From assembly GCA_001465115.1 (NCBI GenBank), contig CP013614.1, positions 1,736,001-1,800,000 of the forward strand: 64,000 bases of DNA. The letters run 5' to 3'. Within the stretch, counting starts at the first letter, position 1. Each line of letters begins with the position of its first letter. Of this stretch, positions 1-8,099 are shown in pieces. The position numbers and the translations under genes are program-made. This DNA comes from Enterococcus silesiacus. Its GTDB lineage: Bacteria > Bacillota > Bacilli > Lactobacillales > Enterococcaceae. Under the pieces are notes generated by a model, which saw nothing but the letters and a program-made list of their open reading frames with translations, searched no databases and had not been told where the DNA came from.

Positions 1-1203
1 AGAATGCGTAGAACATACAATTTGATTATTGGACGTCGTCGCTAGTGCATAAATTGTATCTCTCATTTGATTGGCGGCATTTGGATGTAAGTATAGTTCG
101 GGCTCTTCAAAGCATATTATCAATGATCTACCATCAGATTTTTTCTCCATGTCTCTTATCGCCTTGTATCGTAGTAGGGCGAAAACAGTTGATCGGATTA
201 CTCCTGTTCCTTGCATTTCCACAGAAGTTGGTATATTACTTGTCATAGATACCGAAAACTTTGGTTTTATAGCATCGTCTGCGTCGGAAAGCTCTGCTTG
301 AGCATTCAAACCTATGCCAGTAAAAACTCCGTCTAATACGCCATTCAAGCCTTCCATCATTTTACCAAACTCAGTCGTGGAATCTTCAGGGTCCATTTCG
401 GTAGCTAGTTTATTTAAGTACTCCTGAGCTTTCTTATAATTATCGGACTCATTTCTGACATCAGTAAACAGTTCGCTTAATATGCTCTGAAATGTCCCTT
501 TAGTTTCTCCAAGATTCTCTGAACCGTCATGAGCAGGTATATATAGCACTTTCGGCAGTCTCGAAAGTACGTTTCCAGCTATTCCACCAGGATTTTGAAT
601 CCACTCATCCTCAGCCGAAGAATAATCAAATAGCTCAATTTCATTCTCAAAAGTATTCAAAAATTCTTCAAGTTTACCTTTCGCTAGGTTAGTATCTTGA
701 TTTTCTTTTTCGTATTTCGTACCTTTAAGTGAATCTTTCGGAAGTCCTTTCTCGATGAAGTCAGAGATTTTTTTAACATCTTCAAACTCTTTGTTGAGGG
801 TTTTTTTTCTTGATTTCATTTCGATAATTCGTGACATATCTGGAGTGAAAGTTTTTCTATAGAATATGGAGTTCCCTTTTATTTCAGTGCCATCGGGTAA
901 TGTCTCAACATAAGGAAACAAACGCCCCTTAAATCCTCTCCAGCTAGATGCCGTATCCGGAACTTCTCTAAACTCTGCAGTCAAAGTAATCTCTCTACAC
1001 GTGTTAATATAGTCATCTTGGAAAAACTTGAAGAAGAAACTCTCTGGTAATTTACTAGTATCTGTAAGCAATAACTCAATAGCTTTTAGAATACTGCTTT
1101 TACCTGTATTGTTTTCCCCAATAAGGAAGCTAGCATTCGAGAACATAATATCTGTATTATAATGTCGCCTGTATCCTTCGATTTGGAATTTATGTAATTT
1201 CAT
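1..1203 (-). CDS. OLD-family ATPase / ATP-dependent nuclease, partial
   Basis: The reading frame opens at the ATG ending at 1203 and runs off the left edge, so 401 residues are visible. The N-terminus shows a P-loop (GENNTGKSS) near residue 33. Near the visible end there is a Walker B-like CFEEPELYLHP segment and a CSTHS switch/H-loop. This order is that of SMC/ABC-type ATPases of the OLD family, which includes the anti-phage GajA proteins; the nuclease (TOPRIM) half would lie outside the window. It sits at the edge of a mobile element, so a defence cargo role is plausible. It could also be a DUF2813 or AAA_15-type ATPase without nuclease. Family confident, function inferred. Confidence 0.85.
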   Translation of the reverse strand, partial: MKLHKFQIEGYRRHYNTDIMFSNASFLIGENNTGKSSILKAIELLLTDTSKLPESFFFKFFQDDYINTCREITLTAEFREVPDTASSWRGFKGRLFPYVETLPDGTEIKGNSIFYRKTFTPDMSRIIEMKSRKKTLNKEFEDVKKISDFIEKGLPKDSLKGTKYEKENQDTNLAKGKLEEFLNTFENEIELFDYSSAEDEWIQNPGGIAGNVLSRLPKVLYIPAHDGSENLGETKGTFQSILSELFTDVRNESDNYKKAQEYLNKLATEMDPEDSTTEFGKMMEGLNGVLDGVFTGIGLNAQAELSDADDAIKPKFSVSMTSNIPTSVEMQGTGVIRSTVFALLRYKAIRDMEKKSDGRSLIICFEEPELYLHPNAANQMRDTIYALATTSNNQIVCSTHS

Positions 1204-1718
1204 CTTAACACTCCTTTTATATTGATAATTTTATTATATCAAAAATAAGCACGACAATATAGTTAATTTTCTAATTGAGCGAATAATTTTACTAATCATC
1301 AAGTCTTTTCATGATACTAAGTGAAATGTAGACCGAAAAGGTCTGCGAAGGTTTCAATCTGTAAGTTTTTTACTTACAGCGACCTTATACTAAAATCCTC
1401 CCTCGTAAAGACAAAAAACAAATTAATTATAACAGGAATACGCCCATACTAAACAAGCTCTTACCAGAAGCTAGTTTTCCATAAAACACTATTCTATACT
1501 ATAAAATTAACTAGAATAAAACATGTAACTATATGAGTACACTCCATAAGATAGAAAATAAATTCAATAGCAAGACCGAACACCTAAAATTGATACTAAC
1601 CAAAAAAAGTCTACAGGCATTGATACTATAGGACTTTTATTTACCTTCTTTTACTAATTTCTTCCATTTCGTTTTACCATATATATGCAAGACAAAATAA
1701 TATATGGAGGTTTTCATC
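1204..1718. other. non-coding region with hairpins and a direct repeat
   Basis: No gene is seen. The stretch holds a small hairpin (AGACC/GGTCT, 1330-1344). It also holds a perfect stem CTGTAAGT/ACTTACAG (1359-1379) enclosed by AAGGT/ACCTT arms (1348-1386). The 10-base direct repeat ATTGATACTA occurs at 1589-1598 and 1619-1628. An AAAAGTC...GACTTTT dyad spans about 1604-1637. The region separates two divergent genes and could hold resolvase binding sites or promoters for both. Confidence 0.5.
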
Positions 1719-2384
1719 ATGGAAAAGCAACAGAAAAAGAAAGTAAAGAAACTGGAGAAATTAGAGGAGGTAAAAATCGGATATATTAGAGTTAGTAGCT
1801 TGGACGACCGCCAGCGCTTGAGTGTTGAAATTCAAACAGAAGCATTAGCTAGTTGTCATATACTATTTACAGAAAAACAAAGTGGTAGCAACAACGCCCG
1901 CCCAATACTTTACCAGACCTTAGAGCTGGCTAAATATCTATCTAGTAAAAATAAGCATGTTTCTCTTTATATTTACAAGCTAGACCGCCTAACAAGAAGC
2001 ATGAGTAAATTAGGTTCCCTAATTGACGAACTAAATCAACATAATATTAAACTGGTATCACTCCAAGAAAATATCGAGACAGATTCACTCACTGGACGCT
2101 TGCTGTGCCTTGTTCTTGGTTACGTAGCCGAGATTGAGCTAGATAATATACGCTTTAGAACCAAAGAAGGACTAAGAAAAGCCAGAGAAAACGGCGTTAA
2201 ATTAGGGAAACCAGCATTGACCGAAAAGAAAAAACAACAAATTATTGACCTATACCAATTAAATTCAATGCCAGTCAGTACCATAGCAAAACGCCTCAAT
2301 ATTAGTGAGAGTTCTATCTACAAAACACTGCGAAATAGCCAAGTTAAGAGACGAAAGACTAAAAACATTTCTTTAAAACCCTAG
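1719..2384 (+). CDS. small serine recombinase (resolvase/invertase family)
   Basis: 221 residues. The start at 1719 is chosen because GGAGG lies at 1706-1710; an in-frame ATG at 1704 overlaps that site. The N-terminus has the resolvase signature IGYIRVSS with the catalytic serine. The DRLTRS and AEIELDNIRFRTKEG segments (about 90-150) are the conserved catalytic and dimer-helix region. A C-terminal helix-turn-helix follows (about 175-210). It belongs to the Tn3-resolvase/Hin-invertase group that cuts at short paired sites. Its job here may be resolving dimers of the element or inverting a nearby segment. It is distinct from the large recombinase at 11.5-13.2 kb. Confidence 0.9.
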   Translation: MEKQQKKKVKKLEKLEEVKIGYIRVSSLDDRQRLSVEIQTEALASCHILFTEKQSGSNNARPILYQTLELAKYLSSKNKHVSLYIYKLDRLTRSMSKLGSLIDELNQHNIKLVSLQENIETDSLTGRLLCLVLGYVAEIELDNIRFRTKEGLRKARENGVKLGKPALTEKKKQQIIDLYQLNSMPVSTIAKRLNISESSIYKTLRNSQVKRRKTKNISLKP

Positions 2385-2420
2385 TAATTTATGTTAAACT
2401 TTTGATATAGCCATTTGTTT

Positions 2421-2556
2421 TTATATCGAACGTTAAAAGCAGATAACTGATTAAGCAATTATACATATAAATATTTACTTCGAAACGCTGTTCTCATAAG
2501 GTTTTTACCTTGTTAGATTGGCGTTTTTTGTTATCTTCTTATTTCGTTCGATATAA
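2421..2556. repeat. 12-bp inverted repeat around a terminator-like hairpin
   Basis: TTATATCGAACG at 2421-2432 is matched exactly by its reverse complement at 2545-2556. Between them, AAACGC (2483) pairs with GCGTTT (2521) around an inner AAGGT/ACCTT hairpin (2498-2511) and is followed by six T. It lies between the recombinase and the LPXTG gene. It may terminate the first or attenuate the second, or the arms may be recombination sites. Confidence 0.6.
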
Positions 2557-2637
2557 ACAGTCTAATAACGGAGGTGAAAAGTAGCTTTACTTAGTGGAAA
2601 AATGGTTTTAAAACACAATAAGGAGATGAAATGAAGA

Positions 2638-4530
2638 GTGAAACAAAACACACGTATTGCAAGACTAGTCCGCAATAAACGAGTTAAGAAACTAGCTAAT
2701 TTTGCCACAGTAGCAATGTTAGTTTGTCCTTTAGCAATTGGAGCAGTCAAAGCTCTGGCTGAAAATGTTGAGGAGCCACTAGCAACCGAAGAAGTTATCT
2801 CTGTGGAGATTGGAAAAAATCAAGAAGAAACGCCTGAGATAGCTAATAGTGTGCTAGAAGTAGTACCAGAAACTAAAAAAGTAGAAAGTGAGCCAATTGC
2901 ACCTTATATCATCAATGAAGGTTCTATTGGTGATTATGACTTAGGGAACTTTCAACTTCAATTTTTTCCTGTACAGGAAAGAATGTTTGCACTGGAAGAT
3001 AAAGGTGTAGATGTTTCTTCAGCTGTAGTTATTCAACAAAAAATTCACAAATATTTAATCGATTTCGGAGACCATCCTAGTGGCGACTGGAATCAGTTAA
3101 TGGCATGGTTGAATGAATTTGACGCAGAAGTAACTCGTTTAGAAAACGAGAATACTGGAGAAAGGCCTTCATCTTCACTCGAAGACCTTGGAATAGACGC
3201 AACAGAACTTAGAAGCTTAATGGATCAGATTAAGTATGCATTAGCTAATACGGGCAGTTACACTGAAGAATCCTATGCTTTATTTTTAGCTGGAGGAGAT
3301 GGAACACCCCAACAAAATTTAGTGTATGCTCAAGGCACATTAGATAAAACAGATTGGTTAAGTGCAGCTATCGCTCAGCAAAACGTAGATATTCTCGTAG
3401 AAGAGCTAAGCTATTGCTTAAATCTTTTAGTATTAGCAGAAACTCCTGAACCAGAAGTAAAAGTTAATATTACAATCAATTACGTTAGCCCTGAAAATGG
3501 AACTATCAATACTCTGACGCAAGAAGCTATTGAAGGTAAGCCTTTCACTGCCACTGCGCCAGATACGTTTACACAGTCAACTGGACCTAAGTTCTATAGA
3601 ACTAGTGATGCTTCTCAAACAATTGCATCTGCAAGCGAAGGAGCAGTTATTACATTCAACTACGAAAAAATCATGGCTACTATGAATGATGTTATCGTAG
3701 ATGGACCAAGTACTGCTAAAGTTGGAGACACTGTGAATTACAGAATGGAATCAACTACCTACTTCAACTTTGGTGATCCTCGTATTGATTATCTAGAGTT
3801 TGAAGCTGGTCATCCAGTCACTATCTCAGATCCGTCTGCGGCAGAAATTACGGCAGGCAGCGTTAAATTCCTCAAAGCAGGAACTTACACACTAGCTGGT
3901 GCTGCTGTATCTGAACCATTCACGGTTACAGTCACTGACAAAGATGTAACACTGCCAGTTAAACCAACAATCATCTCTAAAGAATGGATTGTTACTGGTA
4001 CTACATCTATAAAAGCTGGCGGAGTTCTAGAATTTGGAGTAACTGAAAAAGTTACTTACAGTGACGGTAAAGTTACAACTAAAGCAATTACATTACCAAC
4101 TGGTTATGTATTTACAAGTACTGACCCCGCTGATGCGATTAGTTGCAATAAAGTAACATTTGGTAAGAACGAAGGTAAACGTACTATTAGTTTAGTAACT
4201 AAAGCTCGTACTGGCGAAACAATCGTTGGACTAGAGGTAACAGTTACTAAAGATGGTAAACCAGTTTACCCGACTAGCCCAACAAAACCTGTTCAACCTG
4301 AGAGTGGTAGTAAGGTTGCTGGTGGTAGTAACAACCAAAATAATACCACTAGCTTAAATACTACCGGTAAAAACCAGAATGGAAGTAATATAACCTCTAA
4401 ACAAGAATCAAGTAAAAATTTACCAACAACTGGCGAAAAAGAAACTCTTACTATGTTCTTGAGTGGCCTTGTTGCTTTAGGAGGAATGTTGGTAGTTGTG
4501 TTTAAGAGAAGAAACAAAGAAGTACAATAA
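2638..4530 (+). CDS. LPXTG cell-wall anchored surface protein
   Basis: 630 residues with a GTG start preceded by AGGAG (2621-2625); the nearby ATG at 2631 is out of frame. A basic N-terminus and hydrophobic segment ending at an ALA site (about residue 41) form a signal peptide. A helical, acidic region follows (about 60-270). Then comes a MucBP-like beta stretch (VNITINYVSPENGTI, about 277-345) and at least one Ig-like region (about 440-535). The C-terminus is a Ser/Asn-rich linker, LPTTG near residue 594, a membrane segment and a KRR tail, so sortase A should anchor it. It is carried inside a mobile element, so it may serve adhesion or mating-pair contact. That role is inferred; no known adhesin is recognised. 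Confidence 0.85.
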   Translation: MKQNTRIARLVRNKRVKKLANFATVAMLVCPLAIGAVKALAENVEEPLATEEVISVEIGKNQEETPEIANSVLEVVPETKKVESEPIAPYIINEGSIGDYDLGNFQLQFFPVQERMFALEDKGVDVSSAVVIQQKIHKYLIDFGDHPSGDWNQLMAWLNEFDAEVTRLENENTGERPSSSLEDLGIDATELRSLMDQIKYALANTGSYTEESYALFLAGGDGTPQQNLVYAQGTLDKTDWLSAAIAQQNVDILVEELSYCLNLLVLAETPEPEVKVNITINYVSPENGTINTLTQEAIEGKPFTATAPDTFTQSTGPKFYRTSDASQTIASASEGAVITFNYEKIMATMNDVIVDGPSTAKVGDTVNYRMESTTYFNFGDPRIDYLEFEAGHPVTISDPSAAEITAGSVKFLKAGTYTLAGAAVSEPFTVTVTDKDVTLPVKPTIISKEWIVTGTTSIKAGGVLEFGVTEKVTYSDGKVTTKAITLPTGYVFTSTDPADAISCNKVTFGKNEGKRTISLVTKARTGETIVGLEVTVTKDGKPVYPTSPTKPVQPESGSKVAGGSNNQNNTTSLNTTGKNQNGSNITSKQESSKNLPTTGEKETLTMFLSGLVALGGMLVVVFKRRNKEVQ

Positions 4531-4557
4531 ACAAAATGAATTAGCATGAGATATTTA

Positions 4558-4590
4558 GCCTTGTCAATTATTGACAAGGCTTTTATTTTT
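4558..4590 (+). terminator. terminator of the LPXTG gene
   Basis: GCCTTGTCAA (4558) pairs with TTGACAAGGC (4571-4580), followed by a T-rich tail. Confidence 0.85.
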
Positions 4591-4593
4591 AAG

Positions 4594-4623
4594 AAAAAAA
4601 ACCCTTATCTTACAAGATGAGGG
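4594..4623 (-). terminator. terminator of the 120-residue minus-strand gene
   Basis: CCCTTATCTT (4602-4611) pairs with AAGATGAGGG (4614-4623). On the minus strand it is followed by eight T. Confidence 0.85.
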
Positions 4624-4633
4624 CTAAAAGTGC

Positions 4634-4996
4634 TTAATTGATTGTTTCAAACGGTTCTGTATTTACTATGAATAGAATTTCTTCCTTTGTAAGTTCATAG
4701 GTAGGACATAAGATATCTTCAATAACATCTATTTCAAAAAAATCGTAGGTGCTTTTCTGGATTGAAACAAATGCTTTGATAACTTGATATACTTCACGTA
4801 TGTCATTCTCATTTTTCTCGATCAGTGCTTCAGTAGAATATTCAAGATCATCAAGATTAAATATATCGTAAATAGGGGCTTCAATCGAACCATACTGTAA
4901 AATTCGACGTATTTTATCTTCTCTACTGCCACTAGCTGTTTTATCATGAATAATCTTATTGTAAATGAGTAGTTGCATATTTTGTTTCTTTGACAT
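4634..4996 (-). CDS. hypothetical protein, 120 residues
   Basis: I do not recognise the family. The product is acidic and mostly helical by composition, with no signal peptide and no membrane segment, so cytosolic. A GAAAG ribosome site lies just upstream and a good terminator follows, which supports expression. A dyad at 5025-5047 (AACCTATCT/AGATAGGTT) lies in its leader. It is co-oriented with the larger unknown gene 170 bp upstream (5170-6399), so the two may form one cargo unit. Function unknown; a small regulator or immunity-type partner is only a guess. Confidence 0.6.
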   Translation of the reverse strand: MSKKQNMQLLIYNKIIHDKTASGSREDKIRRILQYGSIEAPIYDIFNLDDLEYSTEALIEKNENDIREVYQVIKAFVSIQKSTYDFFEIDVIEDILCPTYELTKEEILFIVNTEPFETIN

Positions 4997-5024
4997 AATG
5001 AATCACATTCTTTCTATTAAATTA

Positions 5025-5047
5025 ACCTATCTGCTACTAGATAGGTT
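5025..5047. repeat. stem-loop in the leader of the 120-residue gene
   Basis: AACCTATCT pairs with AGATAGGTT across a short loop. On the plus strand T residues follow; on the minus strand it lies about 30 bases before the start codon. Confidence 0.5.
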
Positions 5048-5169
5048 TTTAGACCTTTCCCAGTAGCGGGCTAATTAAATAAAAATCATTATCATAAATC
5101 CCTGAAACCGTAATATTATAGCACATTTTAAATATATAGTCGACGTTTTTTTAAATTTCCCCTAATATT

Positions 5170-6399
5170 TTATATTGATATTACCCAACACAGAACCCCA
5201 TCCGCCAATTCTAAACTTTCAGTGCGTTTTAAATATGTTTCATCATTTAGTAAATACTCATCTATCAGTTCCGAATACTCATAATATTCGTCATAACCTT
5301 CTATTTCTAGGTGATCATCGGGTATAAAACCCTTCTTATATGCTTGCCATGTTTCACTACTACTTGGTTCCTCTAAAACAATAACAGCAGGTCTTGTTAA
5401 ATATTCTGAAGGTTCGATAATTTTCGATAACTCTGCATAGCAACTTTTCACAGAATCAAACCACCCCACATATAGACTGATTGGACCATCTTTGTCGTCA
5501 AACCCTTTTTTTATTATATTTTCAGTATAACGATCAATTGTCAATCCTGTACATAAAAATCCTCTTTGTATTATTTTAGAATTACAAATAGAATCTATTT
5601 TTAGCACATTAAAATCACCTAACCCTCTTAAATAAAGGTCCGCCCAAAAACCTATTGCCTCTCGACGTTTTCCATGTCTTAGGTTATCACTTGTAATAAA
5701 AGTTATTGTTAAAAAATTATTATACCAATTTTTTAGATTGATAGCTTCATTTGGATTTACATCAAAATGAAGTAAATTTCCTACTATATTATTTATTAGA
5801 ATTTCGTCTAAAATATGATTATAGATTAAATCTTCAAATAGAGTTCCATCATGAAAAATAGTAATAGTGGAATCTTTTTGTCCGTTATCATCTTCAATAG
5901 AATCGATCATTTTACTGTACTTAGGTAATTTTTTTACTACATATATCAATAGTAAAGCTAGAAAGTCTGAAAAATTATTATTAATAAAATAATCACCCAG
6001 ACTTTTAATACCGTCTTCTCCTAAATATTTGACAAGTTCGTTTTTATCCTCCTTGAAATAATTATAGATCCTTTGAGCACTGGTTGTAATATCCACTTTC
6101 CACATACTTAAATTTGATATATTTTCAAAAGCTTTTGAGAGTCTCTTTTGCTCTTCAATAAATAGATTGTCATTAGATATATCTATGGCAAGCAAATATT
6201 CGCTTCTAATATCCTTTTCTTTTATTTCTCGAGTTACATTTATTCCTTCTGGAAAATCAGGTATATGTATATCTTTACTATATTTTAATATTGGATGAAT
6301 TACTTCATTTATAAATTTTACCATATTTTTTCCACCGAAAGATGGAGTAGAAACATGTTTAATTTGCATACAATACCAGTAAAAATGAAATCTCTTCAT
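5170..6399 (-). CDS. hypothetical protein, 409 residues, element cargo
   Basis: No family is recognised. The start at 6399 is backed by AAAGGAG (6408-6414). The product is soluble, rich in Asp, Glu, Ile and Asn, with no signal peptide. It contains a hydrophobic patch FLALLLIYVV (about residue 145) and an acidic tyrosine-rich tail before a C-terminal DGVLCWVISI. It lies in the accessory stretch between the LPXTG gene and the conjugation genes and reads against them. Its codon use looks more AT-rich than the transfer genes, which suggests separate acquisition. A defence or addiction function would fit the position but nothing in the sequence shows it. Confidence 0.6.
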   Translation of the reverse strand: MKRFHFYWYCMQIKHVSTPSFGGKNMVKFINEVIHPILKYSKDIHIPDFPEGINVTREIKEKDIRSEYLLAIDISNDNLFIEEQKRLSKAFENISNLSMWKVDITTSAQRIYNYFKEDKNELVKYLGEDGIKSLGDYFINNNFSDFLALLLIYVVKKLPKYSKMIDSIEDDNGQKDSTITIFHDGTLFEDLIYNHILDEILINNIVGNLLHFDVNPNEAINLKNWYNNFLTITFITSDNLRHGKRREAIGFWADLYLRGLGDFNVLKIDSICNSKIIQRGFLCTGLTIDRYTENIIKKGFDDKDGPISLYVGWFDSVKSCYAELSKIIEPSEYLTRPAVIVLEEPSSSETWQAYKKGFIPDDHLEIEGYDEYYEYSELIDEYLLNDETYLKRTESLELADGVLCWVISI

Positions 6400-6625
6400 A
6401 AATTACACTCCTTTACTTGAAATCATTAAATTATTGCAAATAAAATACACATAAATTATCAATTAGGCAATTTTTTATGGTAATAACATCGATAATGAAT
6501 GTAATTTTCTTTTACTTTAATATAGACTGTGTTAGCAAGAAAGCTAATTAAACACTCGTTAAAAATAGTATACCAAATACAGCTCGCGACTGCATTAGTA
6601 TGTAACAGAAACAGGAGGAGATATT

Positions 6626-6727
6626 ATGCTATATACAATATTTGCTAGCCTAATTATATTGTCACCATATCTAATTGTTGTATTAAGTTTTTTAGCCTGG
6701 TATTACAACTGGAAGAAAAAAATGTAA
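6626..6727 (+). CDS. 33-residue membrane peptide
   Basis: A short frame opens at an ATG preceded by a very strong AGGAGGAG (6612-6619). It encodes one hydrophobic helix (about residues 4-25, with a Pro) followed by WYYNWKKKM. A single helix with a short aromatic and lysine-rich tail resembles type I toxin peptides and other small membrane proteins. It is not a clear Fst or TxpA homologue. It precedes the transfer-gene block. Confidence 0.5.
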   Translation: MLYTIFASLIILSPYLIVVLSFLAWYYNWKKKM

Positions 6728-6873
6728 TTACAAAATTAAGAGGAAATAAACAAAAGAAACAGTATTAAACATATAAAAGTTTTAACCTTCATTAATAAAG
6801 CTCTGGTTAAATTTTAGACTAGTCAGCTAGGGCTTTTATTATAAAAATCAAAAAAAGAAAGAGGTAATTTACT

Positions 6874-7194
6874 ATGTACAACCAACAAAATCAGTATCTA
6901 GACATTTCAAATCAACCCGAAGTTTTTACTCCGAATGATTCAGGTAATTTGCCAGTTGCTGTTAAAAGACAAATCGCTAGAGATACCGCAGAAGTCGTTA
7001 GAAGATCAGTTAATATGAGTGCCAATCTGAAAGCCCAAGCCAATGTTGCCAATACTGCCCTAAATGAAACTGCGGGAATTGCTGCAAAAGTTGCCTATCT
7101 AAACGAAACGTTCCCGAATGGAGAAAATCATTTCAATCATATTTTAAATGTATTTACTTCGTCTGCCTCAGAAAAAGTAAGGAGGTTTTATTAA
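6874..7194 (+). CDS. hypothetical protein, 106 residues
   Basis: The start is preceded by an AGAGGT site. The product is soluble, Asn/Ala-rich and probably helical in its centre (about residues 30-80). It is encoded 1 base before the next gene, whose ribosome site (AAGGAGG) lies inside it, so the two are coupled. It opens the run of plus-strand genes leading to the conjugation ATPase. Family not recognised; probably an accessory transfer or replication protein. Confidence 0.6.
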   Translation: MYNQQNQYLDISNQPEVFTPNDSGNLPVAVKRQIARDTAEVVRRSVNMSANLKAQANVANTALNETAGIAAKVAYLNETFPNGENHFNHILNVFTSSASEKVRRFY

Positions 7195-7195
7195 T

Positions 7196-7468
7196 ATGAA
7201 TAGAATATTGCCAGTTATCGTTATAGCTTGTATTGCCGTCGTTATTGTTCTTGTAGGTTTCTGGATTTATGATCTTGTTACTACAACACCAGAACCAACA
7301 AGACAACCTGAGCCAAGAGAAACGCCCTTGAATGAGCTATATACAACAGAAGAATTAATGCAGGCTAGAGCAATTCTGACTGAAATAGAAATCGAATATG
7401 AAGCAAATGAAGCTCATCGAAGGCTAATAGAAGAAGCACTCCGACAGCAACAAAATTACTACCGTTAA
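7196..7468 (+). CDS. single-pass membrane protein, 90 residues
   Basis: One strong membrane helix (about residues 4-28) is followed by a Pro-rich stretch (TPEPTRQPEPRETP). A charged helix predicted to form a coiled coil follows (about 55-88). The start has AAGGAGG just upstream inside the preceding gene. The layout, a membrane anchor plus an extramembrane coiled coil, fits a small component of a Gram-positive transfer apparatus. No named family is recognised. Confidence 0.6.
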   Translation: MNRILPVIVIACIAVVIVLVGFWIYDLVTTTPEPTRQPEPRETPLNELYTTEELMQARAILTEIEIEYEANEAHRRLIEEALRQQQNYYR

Positions 7469-7476
7469 AAAATAAT

Positions 7477-7514
7477 CAAGAGAATGCTAACGTAATTAGT
7501 TAGTATTCTCTTGT
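7477..7514. repeat. long stem-loop between accessory genes
   Basis: CAAGAGAATGCTAAC pairs with GTTAGTATTCTCTTG with one wobble pair and a 7-base loop. There is no T tail, so it is more likely an mRNA stabilising or regulatory hairpin than a terminator. Confidence 0.6.
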
Positions 7515-7532
7515 AAATGGAGGTAATCAACT

Positions 7533-7700
7533 ATGAGTAAGCCTTTCAATTTCAATGATCTATACGAAGAAATTAAACAAGAACAGAATGATAACCTTAA
7601 TGCTAAAACAGTAACTGACTTCTATTCTCACTGGGGTAAGCCGTTTACTATCACTGGACTAAAAAATAAAGTCGAAAAAGAGCCAGAAATCCCGCCGTAA
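7533..7700 (+). CDS. hypothetical protein, 55 residues
   Basis: A small frame with a good GGAGG (7519-7523) upstream. The product is soluble, with an acidic helix (about 9-25) and a SHWGKPF motif near residue 32. It lies in the same plus-strand run as the transfer genes. Its family is not recognised. The ribosome site and context are the main support. Confidence 0.5.
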   Translation: MSKPFNFNDLYEEIKQEQNDNLNAKTVTDFYSHWGKPFTITGLKNKVEKEPEIPP

Positions 7701-7885
7701 TAGGTTACCCGATGTAAATAAAACAATAGTTAAATACTCCTCCCTTAACACTGTGTTCTAATCAGAGCGAAGCAGGTTTTTCGGTTACCTAAGAGCCTGT
7801 GGAGAAGATTTACATTGAATGAATAATAGTTTTTAATGGCTCTATTATTCGCTTTAAAACCCATGAAAGGAGTTGTATATGAATA
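7701..7885. other. structured intergenic region, candidate oriT
   Basis: No gene is seen. It holds an ATGTAAAT/ATTTACAT inverted pair (7712 and 7809), two GGTTACC copies (7703 and about 7783) and a hairpin of AATAATAG with CTATTATT (about 7823-7851). Clusters of inverted and direct repeats beside a coupling-protein gene are typical of transfer origins, but no known nic motif is recognised. Confidence 0.3.
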
Positions 7886-8095
7886 ATGAAAAAACAAGAC
7901 AACGAAAAAAAGGACGTGGTTTCTTTGAAAGGCAAAATATCAGGCTGGATTTTCAGCATATTTGTTGGCTGTGTGGCTTTAAATATTGCTATCAAATTAT
8001 TAGCAGAAGTCTGGCTTCCTCTAGTCTGTTTAATCATCTTCATTGTCTTACTAGCTATCGGCTATCGGCTGAAAAGGTTTAATGATTGGAGATGA
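7886..8095 (+). CDS. small membrane protein, 69 residues
   Basis: Two hydrophobic helices (about 19-38 and 42-61) flank a short turn, with a charged N-terminus. The strong AAAGGAG (7866-7872) fits the ATG at 7879 in another frame better than this ATG, and that other frame continues to 8082. A GTG about 30 bases downstream is an alternative start. The membrane pattern and the 4-16 base coupling to the next gene favour this frame. It is likely a membrane partner of the VirD4-like ATPase. Confidence 0.6.
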   Translation: MKKQDNEKKDVVSLKGKISGWIFSIFVGCVALNIAIKLLAEVWLPLVCLIIFIVLLAIGYRLKRFNDWR

Positions 8096-8099
8096 TGAC

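Noticed and set aside
1330..1386. CRISPR-like repeats
   Set aside because: Only local hairpins and one 10-base pair of direct repeats; no regular spacing or spacers.
7873..8082. Alternative plus-strand frame over the 69-residue membrane protein
   Set aside because: It fits the ribosome site but gives an unstructured Cys/Arg-rich product, while the chosen frame has clear membrane helices and couples to the next gene.
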